Below, one piece after another: positions 32,877 through 42,900 of a stretch of 64,000 bases of DNA. A program made the position numbers and the translations under genes. Origin of the DNA: Pseudeuparius sepicola. Lineage: Eukaryota > Arthropoda > Insecta > Coleoptera > Anthribidae. The DNA lies in the NCBI GenBank assembly GCA_963920635.1, contig OY987303.1, positions 45,197,223 to 45,261,222 on the forward strand, written 5' to 3'. Numbering within the stretch: the stretch's first letter is position 1; each line of letters begins with the position of its first letter. The notes under the pieces were generated by a model, which saw only the letters and a program-made list of their open reading frames with translations, was not told the origin of the DNA and searched no databases.

Positions 32877-34036
32877 TCTATATTATTATGGAAAGTACGT
32901 GTGGACATTGGGGTTGGTTTGTAAGTTTGCTGTGACGGCAATTTTGAAGTTATGGACATAGGAGTTGGAGTTGGACGATATTGATTTTGGAAGTAATTAT
33001 TGTTGGGTCTATTAGATGGTGGGCTGAATACTTGTCTATTAGGTGGAGGGTTTTGTCTTTGAGGAATGGGCCTATTTGTGTTGCCAAAATTTCTAGGTGA
33101 GTTTGAAGGACCTTGATTAAAGTTTTGAGGGAATTGTTGATTAAAATTTGGGTTCATATTCGTATTATGATTAGGTTGTGGGTTGCGAGGTGGTTGAGGA
33201 TTTTGATTAGTAGGGCGATTGGTAGTGGTAGGTTGACTGTTTCTTTGATAATCGCGGGGATAGGTGGTAGATTTAAGATAAGACATATATTGCTGTTGCT
33301 GTTTGTGGTTATCTAAAGCTATGCATTTTTGAAGTGCTTCGTCGAGAGAGTTTAATTCAAAATGAGATAAATGATCGCAATAGGGATTGTTTATGCCAGT
33401 ACAAAATGTTCTAAGGGCTTGTTTTCTGAAAAACGAAGCTTTAAACTCGATTGCCTGAGCGTTATTTTCATGTAAAGAAACATGCTGTAAAAGATCATTA
33501 AGTGCTAAAGTTATTCGGTTGTAATAGTCATCATAAGATTCAGAACGCTTTTGAACTGTGGTGGTTAATTGTGTTAATAAAATTTCTTCTGTGCGACGGT
33601 CGCCATATTTTTGGAGTAAAAGGGGCTTTATTTCTGCCCAAGAAGTTTTATTGTGTAAATTTAAGAAATCACGAGCCTCATTTTTAATTTTGGAAACGAT
33701 ATGAGTGTTAATTATATATAGTTGAGTGGCATTAGCACCTTGTTGAGTGAAAAAAGCAATTAAATTATCAACTGAATTTATAAATGTGGAGAGGTTATCT
33801 CCCGGTTTATATTCTGGAAGAGTGTTGCACAAATTATTAATGTCGGTATTTGTTAAAGCCATTTCTTGAGTTTTTGAAGTTGAGGGCTGAGAAATTAAAA
33901 TTTGAGGGTTTTTTAAATCTTCAGATAAATTTTTAGAATATGGTTTAAAACGAGGTTTTTGTTTAGGAGCTTTTGGAGTAATAGAAAAATGAGCTAAATC
34001 TTCTAATAATGAACCTTCAGGGTAATCAGAACTCAT
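32783..34036 (-). CDS. gag: Gag structural protein
   Basis: 417 residues starting at ATG 34036. A capsid-like helical region spans about 75-260. It is followed by a Pro/Asn/Gln/Arg-rich tail (about 265-385) with no CCHC zinc knuckle, which is usual for errantiviral Gag. It forms the particle and binds RNA. The reading frame is complete. Its last 94 nt overlap pol and contain the candidate frameshift heptamer. The ATG lies 17 nt downstream of a splice donor, so gag should be read from unspliced RNA. Confidence 0.9.
   Translation of the reverse strand: MSSDYPEGSLLEDLAHFSITPKAPKQKPRFKPYSKNLSEDLKNPQILISQPSTSKTQEMALTNTDINNLCNTLPEYKPGDNLSTFINSVDNLIAFFTQQGANATQLYIINTHIVSKIKNEARDFLNLHNKTSWAEIKPLLLQKYGDRRTEEILLTQLTTTVQKRSESYDDYYNRITLALNDLLQHVSLHENNAQAIEFKASFFRKQALRTFCTGINNPYCDHLSHFELNSLDEALQKCIALDNHKQQQQYMSYLKSTTYPRDYQRNSQPTTTNRPTNQNPQPPRNPQPNHNTNMNPNFNQQFPQNFNQGPSNSPRNFGNTNRPIPQRQNPPPNRQVFSPPSNRPNNNYFQNQYRPTPTPMSITSKLPSQQTYKPTPMSTRTFHNNIECDSNLETEEYFSENFREQASESPPNPELSN
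32831..32837 (-). other. Candidate -1 frameshift heptamer between gag and pol
   Basis: In gag frame the sequence reads A AAT TTT, fitting X XXY YYZ, inside the 94-nt gag-pol overlap. Slipping one base back moves ribosomes into the pol frame. I did not identify a downstream pseudoknot by eye. Confidence 0.6.
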
Positions 34037-34052
34037 GAGAAAAAGGAAGTGA

Positions 34053-34058
34053 ACTTAC
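34053..34058 (-). promoter_or_regulatory. Putative splice donor in leader
   Basis: gtaagt in element sense, 17 nt upstream of the gag ATG. An upstream ATG at 34084-34082 opens a short frame that runs into this donor, so the spliced env RNA would begin translation there. Confidence 0.65.
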
Positions 34059-34192
34059 AGGACAAGAAGAATCGCTCTGGACATCCCTGCCGTATGGTTC
34101 TCCAATCTCTGCACAGGTTTCTTCTCCCAGGTCGTTGATAACTGCCAAATCGTTGAGACGAACCGATGATCCTCCTTTGGATTCCGTGCAGC

Positions 34193-34210
34193 TATCCTGT
34201 TCGCAGCGCC
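34193..34210 (-). promoter_or_regulatory. Primer-binding site region
   Basis: The sequence directly after the 5' LTR in element sense is ggcgctgcgaacaggata. With the last LTR base it begins TGGCGC, common for tRNA-primed Gypsy elements. The exact tRNA was not determined. Confidence 0.65.
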
Positions 34211-34413
34211 AGTTATGTTCCGGGGTCGAAAATCTTCGTTTTTAAAAAGGTTTATTGAACGTAGGGTATAAACTATTACTATTACTGATCGATTAATTGC
34301 GGTCGCGATATTTATATAAATTGGAAATGCGGTGTACGAAAAATAAAAAGCTGATTCCGCTGATTCGGGGTTTTCGTCCAGGTCGGTGTGCTGTGGGGTC
34401 GATGAACATAACT
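34211..34413 (-). repeat. 5' LTR with promoter
   Basis: 203 bp, same ends as the 3' LTR. It holds tttatataaa at 34311-34320 as a likely TATA box and aataaa at 34256-34251 on the minus strand. The plus-strand frames across it are shadows. Confidence 0.95.
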
Positions 34414-34475
34414 CGCCAATATGGTGTCCAACCTGCGCAATATCATATCTCTCTTTTGTTTGTTGTATCATGGTT
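34414..34475. repeat. Target duplication and right arm of interrupted foldback
   Basis: cgcc at 34414-34417 is the right target duplication. The sequence after it, including tgcgcaatatcatatctctctttt, is the inverted counterpart of 27265-27345. Confidence 0.6.
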
Positions 34476-34491
34476 GTATCATGCCTCTTAG

Positions 34492-34711
34492 CAGGGGCGG
34501 ATGGGCCTACAGGGACTTTGGTAGATTTCCCGAAGGGCCGGTTGTTTCATGGGTCCGATGGGCCGGTCCAGTCCTGGACAATAAACCAAATACGCGTCGC
34601 GCGCGCCCGCGCGGTATGTTTACTGGCATTTACCTAATATCCGATTTTCTCTTGGGCCGGTAGGTACTTACGATTTTCCCGGGCCGGTTTATCCTCTCCC
34701 ATCCGCCCCTG
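34492..34711. mobile_element. 220-bp hAT MITE
   Basis: The ends caggggcggatggg and cccatccgcccctg are exact complements. An exact 8-bp duplication cctcttag flanks it at 34484-34491 and 34712-34719. The interior is GC-rich with repeated gggccggt words and has no coding capacity. Confidence 0.95.
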
Positions 34712-34736
34712 CCTCTTAGTAGTATTTTTTTAAACA

Positions 34737-35030
34737 AATCTGGCCTCCTGTCAATATTTTTAGGTTAGGGTTAGAGTAGGATAAAATGACGTTTGGGTCT
34801 ACACGGTGTATCACTCCATAAAGTGTACACACCCCAATAAAATTCGAATCTGTCATCCGATTTTGATTGGGTTTTCTTTAAACGATAGAAAATATTTTTC
34901 GTGACAAAATTGGAGAAATCATTTTAGCAATATTTTTATAAAAATTCTGATAAATCTGGCCTCCTGTCAATATTTTTAGGTTAGGGTGTATTTGTCATCC
35001 GATTTTGTTTGGATTTTCTGTAAACAATAG
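34737..35030. repeat. Tandem duplication, about 215-bp period
   Basis: aaatctggcctcctgtcaat followed by atttttaggttaggg occurs at 34737 and 34952, and gtcatccgattttg also occurs in both units. Confidence 0.75.
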
Positions 35031-35599
35031 AGATTATACAACTCGCCAGATTCAGATTTGTACACAATCAAAAAACCTCAATAATGACTCAAATAAAAAA
35101 GACTGAGAACAAAATTATTCAAATACAAATGAAGTTATTATCTCAGAAACGGGAGAAATTTGATCACAATTTATTAAAAAGATTAACACAGATGTTAAGG
35201 CAGGTTTAAAAGATGACCCCTCCACATTCTCCGCTCCTATTAATTCTTGCGTTACCTACAGCCTATAGAAAAAACGTAAACTCTACGACAACTTTATCGA
35301 GTGCATCGTTTGAAATGTTTCAGTTTCAACAATCTGATCCTGTAAGGTTGAGTGAAAAGGCAAAAAAGGAAGGGTACAAAAATAAGTGTGCTACCGACAT
35401 CAGTGGCACGAAGAAAAATACTGGCAACTGGTAAAAGGCGATTGCAGGCAGAAAGGAAGACTCTGCCTTACAGAATAAAGAGAAAAGCATTTCATTCACT
35501 AAATCACTGAGCTCAAGTGATAACAAATTCTCCAAATAGTTTAAATAAAGGCAGTTTTGAAATTATAATTCGCCTTGTTTCTCCATGGCAGTTTATTTT
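35031..35599. other. Intergenic with one doubtful ORF
   Basis: The frame 35213-35434 (+, 73 codons) starts at a real ATG and ends Lys-rich, but has no recognisable domain. I do not call it a gene. Confidence 0.3.
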
Positions 35600-35740
35600 C
35601 TTAAATTGTCACGTATCGGACGCTCGTAATTGCACACTCCTGTTCGATTACGGGCGTCGTCCGATATGAGTCTTAGTTCGGCAATCTTCGACGTGCAATA
35701 AGCTACGTCCGATACGAATATGCCTCCGGGGGTAGTTTAC
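35600..35740. repeat. Dispersed cgtatcggacg repeat, inverted relative of 25800-25957
   Basis: cgtatcggacg, gcaatcttcgacgt and cgtccgatacgaatatgcc match the block next to hAT copy 2 in reverse orientation. The following catctctgtctctacctc run at 35810-35830 is a simple repeat. Confidence 0.55.
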
Positions 35741-36340
35741 TCTTAGCCAAATCAATACTCTACATTTTTTTTCACCCAGAAGGAAACAAAAGCACTCGGT
35801 CCATAGGCTCTTCTCTGTCTCTGTCTCTACCTCTGACGGGGTCGAAGGCGTTGCCGCTTCTTTAGGCTTCCTTCGCCTCACTTATTATTAATTTATAGTC
35901 ACCTTCCAAAAGAAGTATAGATCTGGCATTTGATGTAATATAAAGTTCAATTAAACCAACCTCAAAATCATTTTTACACTGGTAAAAGCCTGCCGATATT
36001 AAATATATGTTACGTTGCGTTGTATAGCAATTTGCATTGTGGGTGCTACAGTTTTGTCGTCATATCGTCACAATGTGAGTATTATAGACGGTATTAGAAT
36101 TCGCTCAGTGACGGAAACAACGATGAAAGTTTTCCCGAAACGCGATCTGATCATGCAGCGGTCTCCACTCTCCATACAATACGTCTGGCGGCAGTTGCGT
36201 ACAACATATAAAGCCACCAGTTCAATTGAATATTTTTTGTCAAAGTGATATAGAGTGACGAGAAAATAATCGAATTAATCGGCCAAAATTAATTGCATCC
36301 GAACTTGTGGAATCCAAAAAAATTCCAATTACTTATAAAA
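35741..36340. other. Intergenic, nothing recognised
   Basis: No supported gene. The frame at 36015-36248 (+) begins in low-complexity DNA and shows no domain. Confidence 0.35.
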
Positions 36341-36628
36341 AACGAAATGCTAAAAAATATCTCCTCACAGGCTTTTTCAAGACAAAAACACCACAAATAG
36401 TCAGAGCATCTTCCTCATCGTCTGTATTCATAATTTCCAAAATTATTTTTGCTACTCAATAGCGAACCAATGCCGAACTCCAAAAACGAAATGCTAAAAA
36501 ATATCTTCTCACGGGTTTTTTCAAAACAAAGAACATCACAAATAGTCAGAGCATCTTCTTCATCGTCTGTATTCATATTTTCGAAATTAGTTTTGCAACT
36601 CGCTAGCGAACCAATGCCGAACTCCAAA
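36341..36628 (-). repeat. Tandem duplication with coding-like minus strand
   Basis: Two units of about 144 bp start with aacgaaatgctaaaaaatat. On the minus strand each encodes FLEFGIGSL followed by an acidic stretch (TDDEEDALTICDVL in one). The acidic N-terminal style recalls PIF/Harbinger-associated proteins, but this is weak. It may be a decayed transposon exon. The frame 36415-36768 spans it. Confidence 0.4.
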
Positions 36629-36792
36629 AAAATGACAATACGAAACAAGCCGAACACAATAAAATTTTGGTCTGGACACCTTGTTCGCAAACTGCTTCCG
36701 AACAGTTCGGTAGCAATTCGCGAGCAGTTCTCGAGCATCGATTTTGGTTTGTACGCGGCTGTATACACTTTGTCCCTAAAATAATAGTTATT

Positions 36793-36915
36793 TATGTATC
36801 AAGGGAATTATAAGGGCCTTAATCATCGATGGAAAAGTTTGCGTCCCGAGGGCCTCCGGCCCGAGGGACAGCAATTGCCTGAGGCTATTAAGGCCCATTA
36901 ATTCCCGTGGTACAT
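36793..36915. repeat. Palindromic repeat around a GC-rich hairpin
   Basis: agggaattataagggcctta and its near complement flank a gtcccgagggcctccggcccgag hairpin core. Related half-copies lie at 36990-37010 and 37085-37130. Confidence 0.6.
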
Positions 36916-37994
36916 AGATAATTTTATTTCTGACCGATTTCAATAAAATATTGTTCATTTTTAGAACGGAAAAAATGTTTATATTATAAGGGCCTTAATT
37001 ACCGACGTTCAGTTTTCATTTCATAAATATATACACATATATGTATATTAGCATTTTTTATTTTATTTTTACTTGTGAAAGCTAGAGGGAATTATAGAAT
37101 CTATAATGTCCCAAGGGAGTTATGACCCTCTTTATTGATAGCGTAACTATGACGATATAAGCTTATAATATCCCGGTCAGAAATAAAAGCAATTTCGTAT
37201 ACATATTTCGATCAAAACATTCTTCGGCAAAGTGGCGCGAACATTTATTTTATTGACACTACTCTCGTTCACCCTGGTTGTTCGCGAACTGCGAACTAAT
37301 TCTACAAATTTTTCCGTTGTGTATCTTAAGGAAGCTAAAAAAATGTATATAATCTCAGTGCTGTCGTTTATAAGCTCAAGAATAATTTATCAGATTAAAA
37401 ATACTATCTAGAGAATATAATCCTTGCGATTAAAACAAATGTTTTTGTTGTTGCAAAAGGATCTACAACTTTTGTATAAATAGTTTTGTCAAGTTATTCA
37501 GCAGTTTTACGTTAGACACAGTTTGTACTCTCTGCTTTTATGGTAAATATGACACATCCCGAAAATTTTAATGAACTAATTAATTTAAATTTTTAATTAG
37601 GGTGTCGCAAAAATTATATTTTTACTTCCACAGCACTATAAATAAGGCTAATGGGTATTGATATTGATAATAACTGAATTGTTATCAGTTAAAAATCAAC
37701 GATAAACTCAAGGCGCCCACCCTGAAGATATGCTGGCGACGCCACTGAAACACGGCAGTGATGTTTCGCTGCTCTTGTTGTTGTCAATGTGGAAGAACAT
37801 TCTTGAAACATTTTTCATTCCGCATGATGATGTGTCGTGTCGTTGTACTTATTTCGTTATTATATTCGATGGCTTGCGTCATCTGGGTCACGACGACAAT
37901 TCTGGATTCCACGTAGGTATGCGGCGGTCGGCGTTGGTGCGAGATGTTAATATCTGTCGGTTAAAAACATTCGATTCCTGTTGTAGCCTTTCCT
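36916..37994. other. Intergenic, solo repeat ends
   Basis: Only fragments are seen. ctggcgacgccactg, ending at about 37748, looks like a single hAT-type terminus without a partner. The frame 37730-38005 (+) starts in it and is not supported. Confidence 0.35.
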
Positions 37995-37999
37995 TTATT

Positions 38000-38030
38000 T
38001 ATTAATAATAATAATAATAATAATTTATTT
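38000..38030. repeat. Trinucleotide (TAA/ATA)n tail of LINE
   Basis: About eight units of ataata-type repeat at the 3' end of the minus-strand LINE. Confidence 0.85.
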
Positions 38031-38370
38031 ATTCCAAAATACAAAAATGTAAACAATAATATATTATGACTAAATTATCAGAAACAAATAAGAAATAATC
38101 CACTAACACCACTTAAGGTGTGTGCGTGAATATTTTCTACAAAAACATGTCTCTCTGTAGGTAGGTACATACGTATTCACATTTACTAGTAAAAAAGGGG
38201 AATACCTCTATCTTGAGTTGATAATACACAGTAAAAAAAAATGGAAAAAAAAAGAAAACGGAAACGTGTGACATCATGGAGAAAAAGGAAAAAATACAAA
38301 AAGAAAGAAGAAAGAAGAGAGAAGAGCACCAGGTAAGTATTGATTAGCGAAAACTGAGTAAGTATGTCTT

Positions 38371-40518
38371 TTACTTCATATTTATTAGTTTCTTAACCAT
38401 ATTTCTAGGCCTAGATAGAAGCCATTTCTCGATGCTCTTTTTGAAGATATTTGTTTGTAAAATATTTCTTATATCTTTGGGAATTTGCCTGTATAGATGT
38501 GGAGCAAGAAAATGTGTCGATCTTTGGCCTATTCTCTTAAATGCTTTCCATGTCTGATATTCTTTTTCAATTTTATGTCTCGTTAAGTGTTCATGTGAGA
38601 TCTCCCTTAACTCACTCCTCTTTTTATGTTGTAGGGTAGCAATTTTCATGCAGTATATTTGCCTGATGTCGAGAAGATGGCTTTCCTGGTATACAAGATC
38701 ACTTGGGTAAGTAGACTTTTTCCTTAACATTATTTTAATAAATAGTTTTTGAACAATTTCTATCTGATCTATGTAGTTATCGTATGCACCGCCCCAGCCT
38801 GCAATACCATATTGTATTAAGGAATGCACTAAAGTAAAGTAAACCATCCTAAGCTTAGGAAGATCAAGAATGCCTTTTAATTGTTTAAACTTGTATACGA
38901 TGCTTCTTAGTTTTTTTATTAGTGACTTAAGATGAACATCCCATTTCAAAAACTTATCTATTTCGATTCCCAAATACGTAATACTGTTCACCTCGTCCAG
39001 AGTAATTTCCTTCCCATTTTGATTTATTGTTATAGAATTATAATTTGGCAGGGCAGTGTTCTTACACGAAAAAGCTATATACTTAGTTTTATCAAAATTA
39101 ATTGTAAAACTCATTTCGTCAAACCAATCTTTAATCTTTACTATTTCTATTTCGACATTTTGTTTCACATGGTTCCAGGTAACTCCCGAGTACTCAATCA
39201 CGGTGTCGTCGGCAAATGATGATATTTTGCCGATAGTTTCTAGTTCCAGGATACCATTTATATAGATAGAAAACAATATTGGTCCCAACACCGTGCCTTG
39301 AGGAACACCGTAAGTGACGGGTAGTGGTTTACTGATCTCGTCACCAATTTTGACATACTGGACTCTTTCACTAAGGTAAGTAGTCATAAGATTAATTGCT
39401 GGACCTCTGAAGCCTAGATCTTCAAGAGAATTTATCAATTTTTTGTGGTCAACGGTGTCAAAGGCTTTTGCCAAATCCAGAAATATCGCTATTGTCTTCT
39501 TGTTATTATCGAGGTTGGAATATATATTATTTGTTAAATGGACTATTGCGTTTTCTGTGGATACTCCTTGTCTGAATCCAAATTGATTTCTGGATATTAA
39601 TTCATATTTATTCAAATATGAAACAAAGCGTTTTTTAATCACTTTTTCAGTTACTTTTGATAAAGTACTAGTCAAACTTATAGGTCGATAATTTTCAACA
39701 GAGTCTTTGGCACCTTTTTTATAGAGTGGCTTTATTAGTCCTATTTTATAACTCTTTGGAAATTTTCCCTTTTCTAATATTTTATTTATTAGTAGCGCTA
39801 GAGGATGTTTTAAATAGGGAGCTAATTTTTGAAGTATTTCTGCCCTTATTTGATCTTTTCCTGGTGCTTTGTTTGGCTTTAACTCTCTTATGAAATATTC
39901 AACTTCATGGCTATCTGTCTCGTATAAATAAATAGAGTTCTTTACATTCTTTTTGCGAATTACTGATATTTTCGGCTTTTCTATTTTTTTAGCTAGTTGT
40001 TCACCTAGTTCCGCATAATATTTATTAAACACGTTTGCCATATCCTGCATTTCATTTATTATTTTCCCTTGATGTTTGATTTCTTTTATCGCTACCTGTT
40101 CGCGTTTTTTCCCAGTAAAATTATTTAAAACTTGCCACATACATTTACTGTCATTTTTTACGTTTTGGATCCTTTCTCTAAAGTAAGTCGCCTTGGCCTC
40201 ATATATTAATTTACCTAACTTGTCTTTGTATCTTTTATAATTTTCCTTTTTTTCTTCGTTGTTAGGGTCACTTAGAGTTAATTTTCGCAACTTATATTTA
40301 GTCTCAACAGAATTCATAAGTGATTGTGTTATCCAAGGATTCCTCTTTTTATGCTTGTTTTTTAATTGTATTGTTTCAGTTGCCATTTTAACAGAATCCT
40401 GAATGATGTCTATAAGTAAATCTGTCATTTTATCAATATCTTTTTCACGATAAAAACACTCCCACTTTTGACTCTCCACAAATAAAGACTTAAGTTTCTC
40501 CTCATCTAATTTATGCAC
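38371..40518 (-). CDS. LINE reverse transcriptase, endonuclease missing
   Basis: 715 open codons from a GTG codon, with a stop just upstream in frame. The reverse transcriptase core spans about 240-480: YRPISLTSTLSK (277-288), QFGFR (312-316), FLDLAKAFDTVDH (346-358), GVPQGTVLGP (404-413) and the catalytic FADD at 435-438. A C-terminal region (about 520-715) contains the thumb and YGIAGWGG. The pattern fits the Jockey/CR1/Rex1 side of the LINE tree; I cannot place the clade without a tree. Known relatives have about 200 more N-terminal residues with an AP endonuclease, so this copy is N-terminally truncated or frameshifted there. The frame is otherwise free of stops, which suggests a young copy. 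Confidence 0.8.
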   Translation of the reverse strand: MHKLDEEKLKSLFVESQKWECFYREKDIDKMTDLLIDIIQDSVKMATETIQLKNKHKKRNPWITQSLMNSVETKYKLRKLTLSDPNNEEKKENYKRYKDKLGKLIYEAKATYFRERIQNVKNDSKCMWQVLNNFTGKKREQVAIKEIKHQGKIINEMQDMANVFNKYYAELGEQLAKKIEKPKISVIRKKNVKNSIYLYETDSHEVEYFIRELKPNKAPGKDQIRAEILQKLAPYLKHPLALLINKILEKGKFPKSYKIGLIKPLYKKGAKDSVENYRPISLTSTLSKVTEKVIKKRFVSYLNKYELISRNQFGFRQGVSTENAIVHLTNNIYSNLDNNKKTIAIFLDLAKAFDTVDHKKLINSLEDLGFRGPAINLMTTYLSERVQYVKIGDEISKPLPVTYGVPQGTVLGPILFSIYINGILELETIGKISSFADDTVIEYSGVTWNHVKQNVEIEIVKIKDWFDEMSFTINFDKTKYIAFSCKNTALPNYNSITINQNGKEITLDEVNSITYLGIEIDKFLKWDVHLKSLIKKLRSIVYKFKQLKGILDLPKLRMVYFTLVHSLIQYGIAGWGGAYDNYIDQIEIVQKLFIKIMLRKKSTYPSDLVYQESHLLDIRQIYCMKIATLQHKKRSELREISHEHLTRHKIEKEYQTWKAFKRIGQRSTHFLAPHLYRQIPKDIRNILQTNIFKKSIEKWLLSRPRNMVKKLINMK

Positions 40519-40763
40519 AATTTATATAAACGATTAATACGTGGAGGGTAAAAAACTGCCGCCAGTAGTTTGCAAAAGACATCATAATCATAATTATCGG
40601 TATGTCGTGTGGGAACATCAATATTTACCATCGCTCAAAACCCGTTTTTCAAGTAGGATATCCTCTAGTTACTAATAATCCTCGTTAGCTCGATGATACA
40701 GCGGGATAACTGATTTGCATATGGGTGGGAAATGAAAACTATTCCAAAGGTATAAACAATATA

Positions 40764-42900
40764 CGGGGTGTGCCATAATCTACCAGCGCGTTCTGTGGCC
40801 CAAAAAAATTCCTTTAAACAAGGCTTCGAAAATGCCCCCCCGAGGGGGCTATAGCCCCCGAAATGGACACTTAGGCAAACGGTTTTTTCTAAATATTTCC
40901 AGAACGGACAAAAATAAAATTCTGAAATTTGGTTTGTGACATTTGACATTTACCGAGGTAGAGATAGTTTGACATTCTTCATCATAGGGGTTCCAAATGG
41001 GGGGAGGTCAAGGGATTAAAACTACCTCATTTTTTTGTGTGTGCTTTTTTTCCCATATTTTAGAGTGCCATGAAAATGAGTATTAGAAATTAGCCTACCA
41101 TAATTATAATTTACCAGCGCGTTCTGCGATCCCAAAAAATCAAAAAAAGTGTTTATTAACATGACCTCAAAAATGCCCCCTAAGATGGCTAAAATCCCCA
41201 TGAACAGTTTCGCAAAAGGTTTTTTCTAAATATTTCCCGAACGAGCAAAGATGAAATTCTGAAATTTGGTATTGGATATACCTGAGAAAAATAATCAGTA
41301 CCTATATCTATTATTTGACCGATTGAACTACCCATTTGAGAACGGCTATGACGAAGAATGTCAAACTATGTCTATCTCTGTGAATGTCAAATCTCACAGA
41401 TATATCACATTCCAAATTTCAGAACTTTAACTTTGCTCGTTCTGGAAATATTTAGAAAAAACTGTTTGCCAAAATGTCTATTTCGGGGGCTATAGTCTCC
41501 TTAGGAAGCATTTTTGAGGCCATGTTTATAGGTACTTTTTTCATTTTTTTATCGAAAAACGCGCTGGTAAATTATGGCAGGTTAGGTATTTTCTAGTACG
41601 CATTTTCATGGTACTATGCAACAAATTTTCAAAACGATTTTACTGGAAAACGGTGCATGCTATTGAAGTTCAATAAGAGCACCTTTTTTCGTAGAATACC
41701 CTCGTATTTCATAATTTCGCAAGAAATCTTGGAAAAAGTACACACGCAAAATTTTGGGTATTTTTAACTACTTACGAGTTATCCCCCCCCCCCCCATTTG
41801 GGATGCCTATGATGAAGAATGTCAAACAATCTCTACCTCGCTCTGGACCAACACTATAGCATAGCGCTGTTTCAAGCGATCGCCACTGGCGCCACACGAC
41901 GAAACTAATTTACACGGCGGTTTTAGTTAAAACACCATTGTTGCAGAATCCTTTATAGAATAAAAACATGCAAATATGTCTGTTACAACGAAGTTAATAT
42001 TCAAAATAAAATAAAATATTTGTTTGTAATGTCCCTCTAATTTGACAAGTTTACATGGCGTATTTCCATACACTTTCTTAAGAAAAGCGAGTCTAAAAAG
42101 CAAGCAAGAGTATATGGTACCTTTTGGTTTGAAACGCAGTCCATGGCCAGTTGTAGTATGTGAAAGCATAAAACGCATTAGATTTTTCAGTTTCTTCTTT
42201 ATATGGAGGACTCTTGGTTCGCTTTGAAGCTATAAACAAAATTTTCTATTTTCATTCCTGCATACGTTAAATAATACTCTTCCAAAATAATATCTTTAAT
42301 TTTCGCTTCTTCAGCTTGTTGATCAGATCATACCATAATTCCAAAATAGTGTTTATTCTCCTGCAATTCACCTAATGGTCTGCGCATATCATTTTCTTCA
42401 TGTGCGCGAAAATTTCATGTTATCACAAACAAATCTACCTCGAAAAGCCGTATTAATAGGATAAAACTGCCAAATACTGGACGCAAAGACAATTTGTTAC
42501 CGTAAAAAGAAGGTAAATCGTAATAAAGCTGGATATTTAAAATTTCGGATTTTTTAAACGTCAGAAACTGACATCCCAATAGCCACAGAATACCCGCCTA
42601 TAACCTATAATAAGTCACCATTTTTTTTGTCGTGTAGCGCCACCCCATCCGTAAACAACAATGAAATATGACGGCTTGCTCGGGTCTTTAATATAGTGTT
42701 GGTCCAGCCTCGGTAAATATCAAATTTTACAGGTACATCACATATACCAAGTTTCAGAATTTTATATTTGTTCGTTGTGGAAATACTTAGAAAAAACCTT
42801 TTGTCAAAATGTCCACAGGGGGGCTATAGCCCCCTGGGGGGTATTTTTGAAGCCATTTTTATAGGAACTTTTTTCATTTTTTAATTTCAGGACACTCTGG
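40764..42900. repeat. Compound palindrome A1-A2-B2-B1
   Basis: Direct unit A1 (40768-41090) and unit A2 (41093-41345) share taccagcgcgttctg and tttctaaatatttcc. Unit B2 (41380-41590) is the inverse of A2. Unit B1 (41592-41840 plus 42713-42900) is the inverse of A1. Conserved blocks are gtttgacattcttcatc and ggggctatagccccc. B1 is split by the element at 41841-42707. No coding sequence. Confidence 0.75.
41841..42707. mobile_element. 867-bp TIR element inserted in palindrome unit B1
   Basis: The inner terminal repeats are tggaccaacactata and tatagtgttggtcca. cctcg flanks both sides (41836-41840 and 42708-42712), a likely 5-bp duplication, and removing the element restores ctctacctcggtaaat as in unit A1. 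A second, diverged copy lies at 49812-51410. No transposase is visible. Confidence 0.7.

Larger units (their letters stand above)
27561..34413 (-). mobile_element. Complete errantivirus-like Gypsy LTR element, 6853 bp
   Basis: Two 203-bp LTRs, a primer-binding region, gag, pol, env and a polypurine tract are all present on the minus strand in the order LTR-gag-pol-env-LTR. A 4-bp duplication cgcc flanks the element. The LTRs differ at one visible base (27708 t, 34358 c). All three large frames are open with their catalytic motifs. Env places it with the insect errantiviruses of the Gypsy superfamily. The data fit a recent insertion that may still be functional, but expression is not shown. 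Confidence 0.95.
37995..40650 (-). mobile_element. 5'-truncated non-LTR retrotransposon (LINE)
   Basis: It contains the 715-codon reverse transcriptase frame, a 3' untranslated region of about 350 bp and a tail of ATT/TTA repeats (37998-38030), the order expected for insertion by target-primed reverse transcription. Upstream of the open frame, another frame contains an AVFYPP-like piece that may be the end of the endonuclease, so the full element carried an AP endonuclease. The 5' boundary is uncertain. Confidence 0.75.

Noticed and set aside
37734..37748. hAT-like terminus ctggcgacgccactg
   Set aside because: No partner terminus or target duplication was found, so no element is called.
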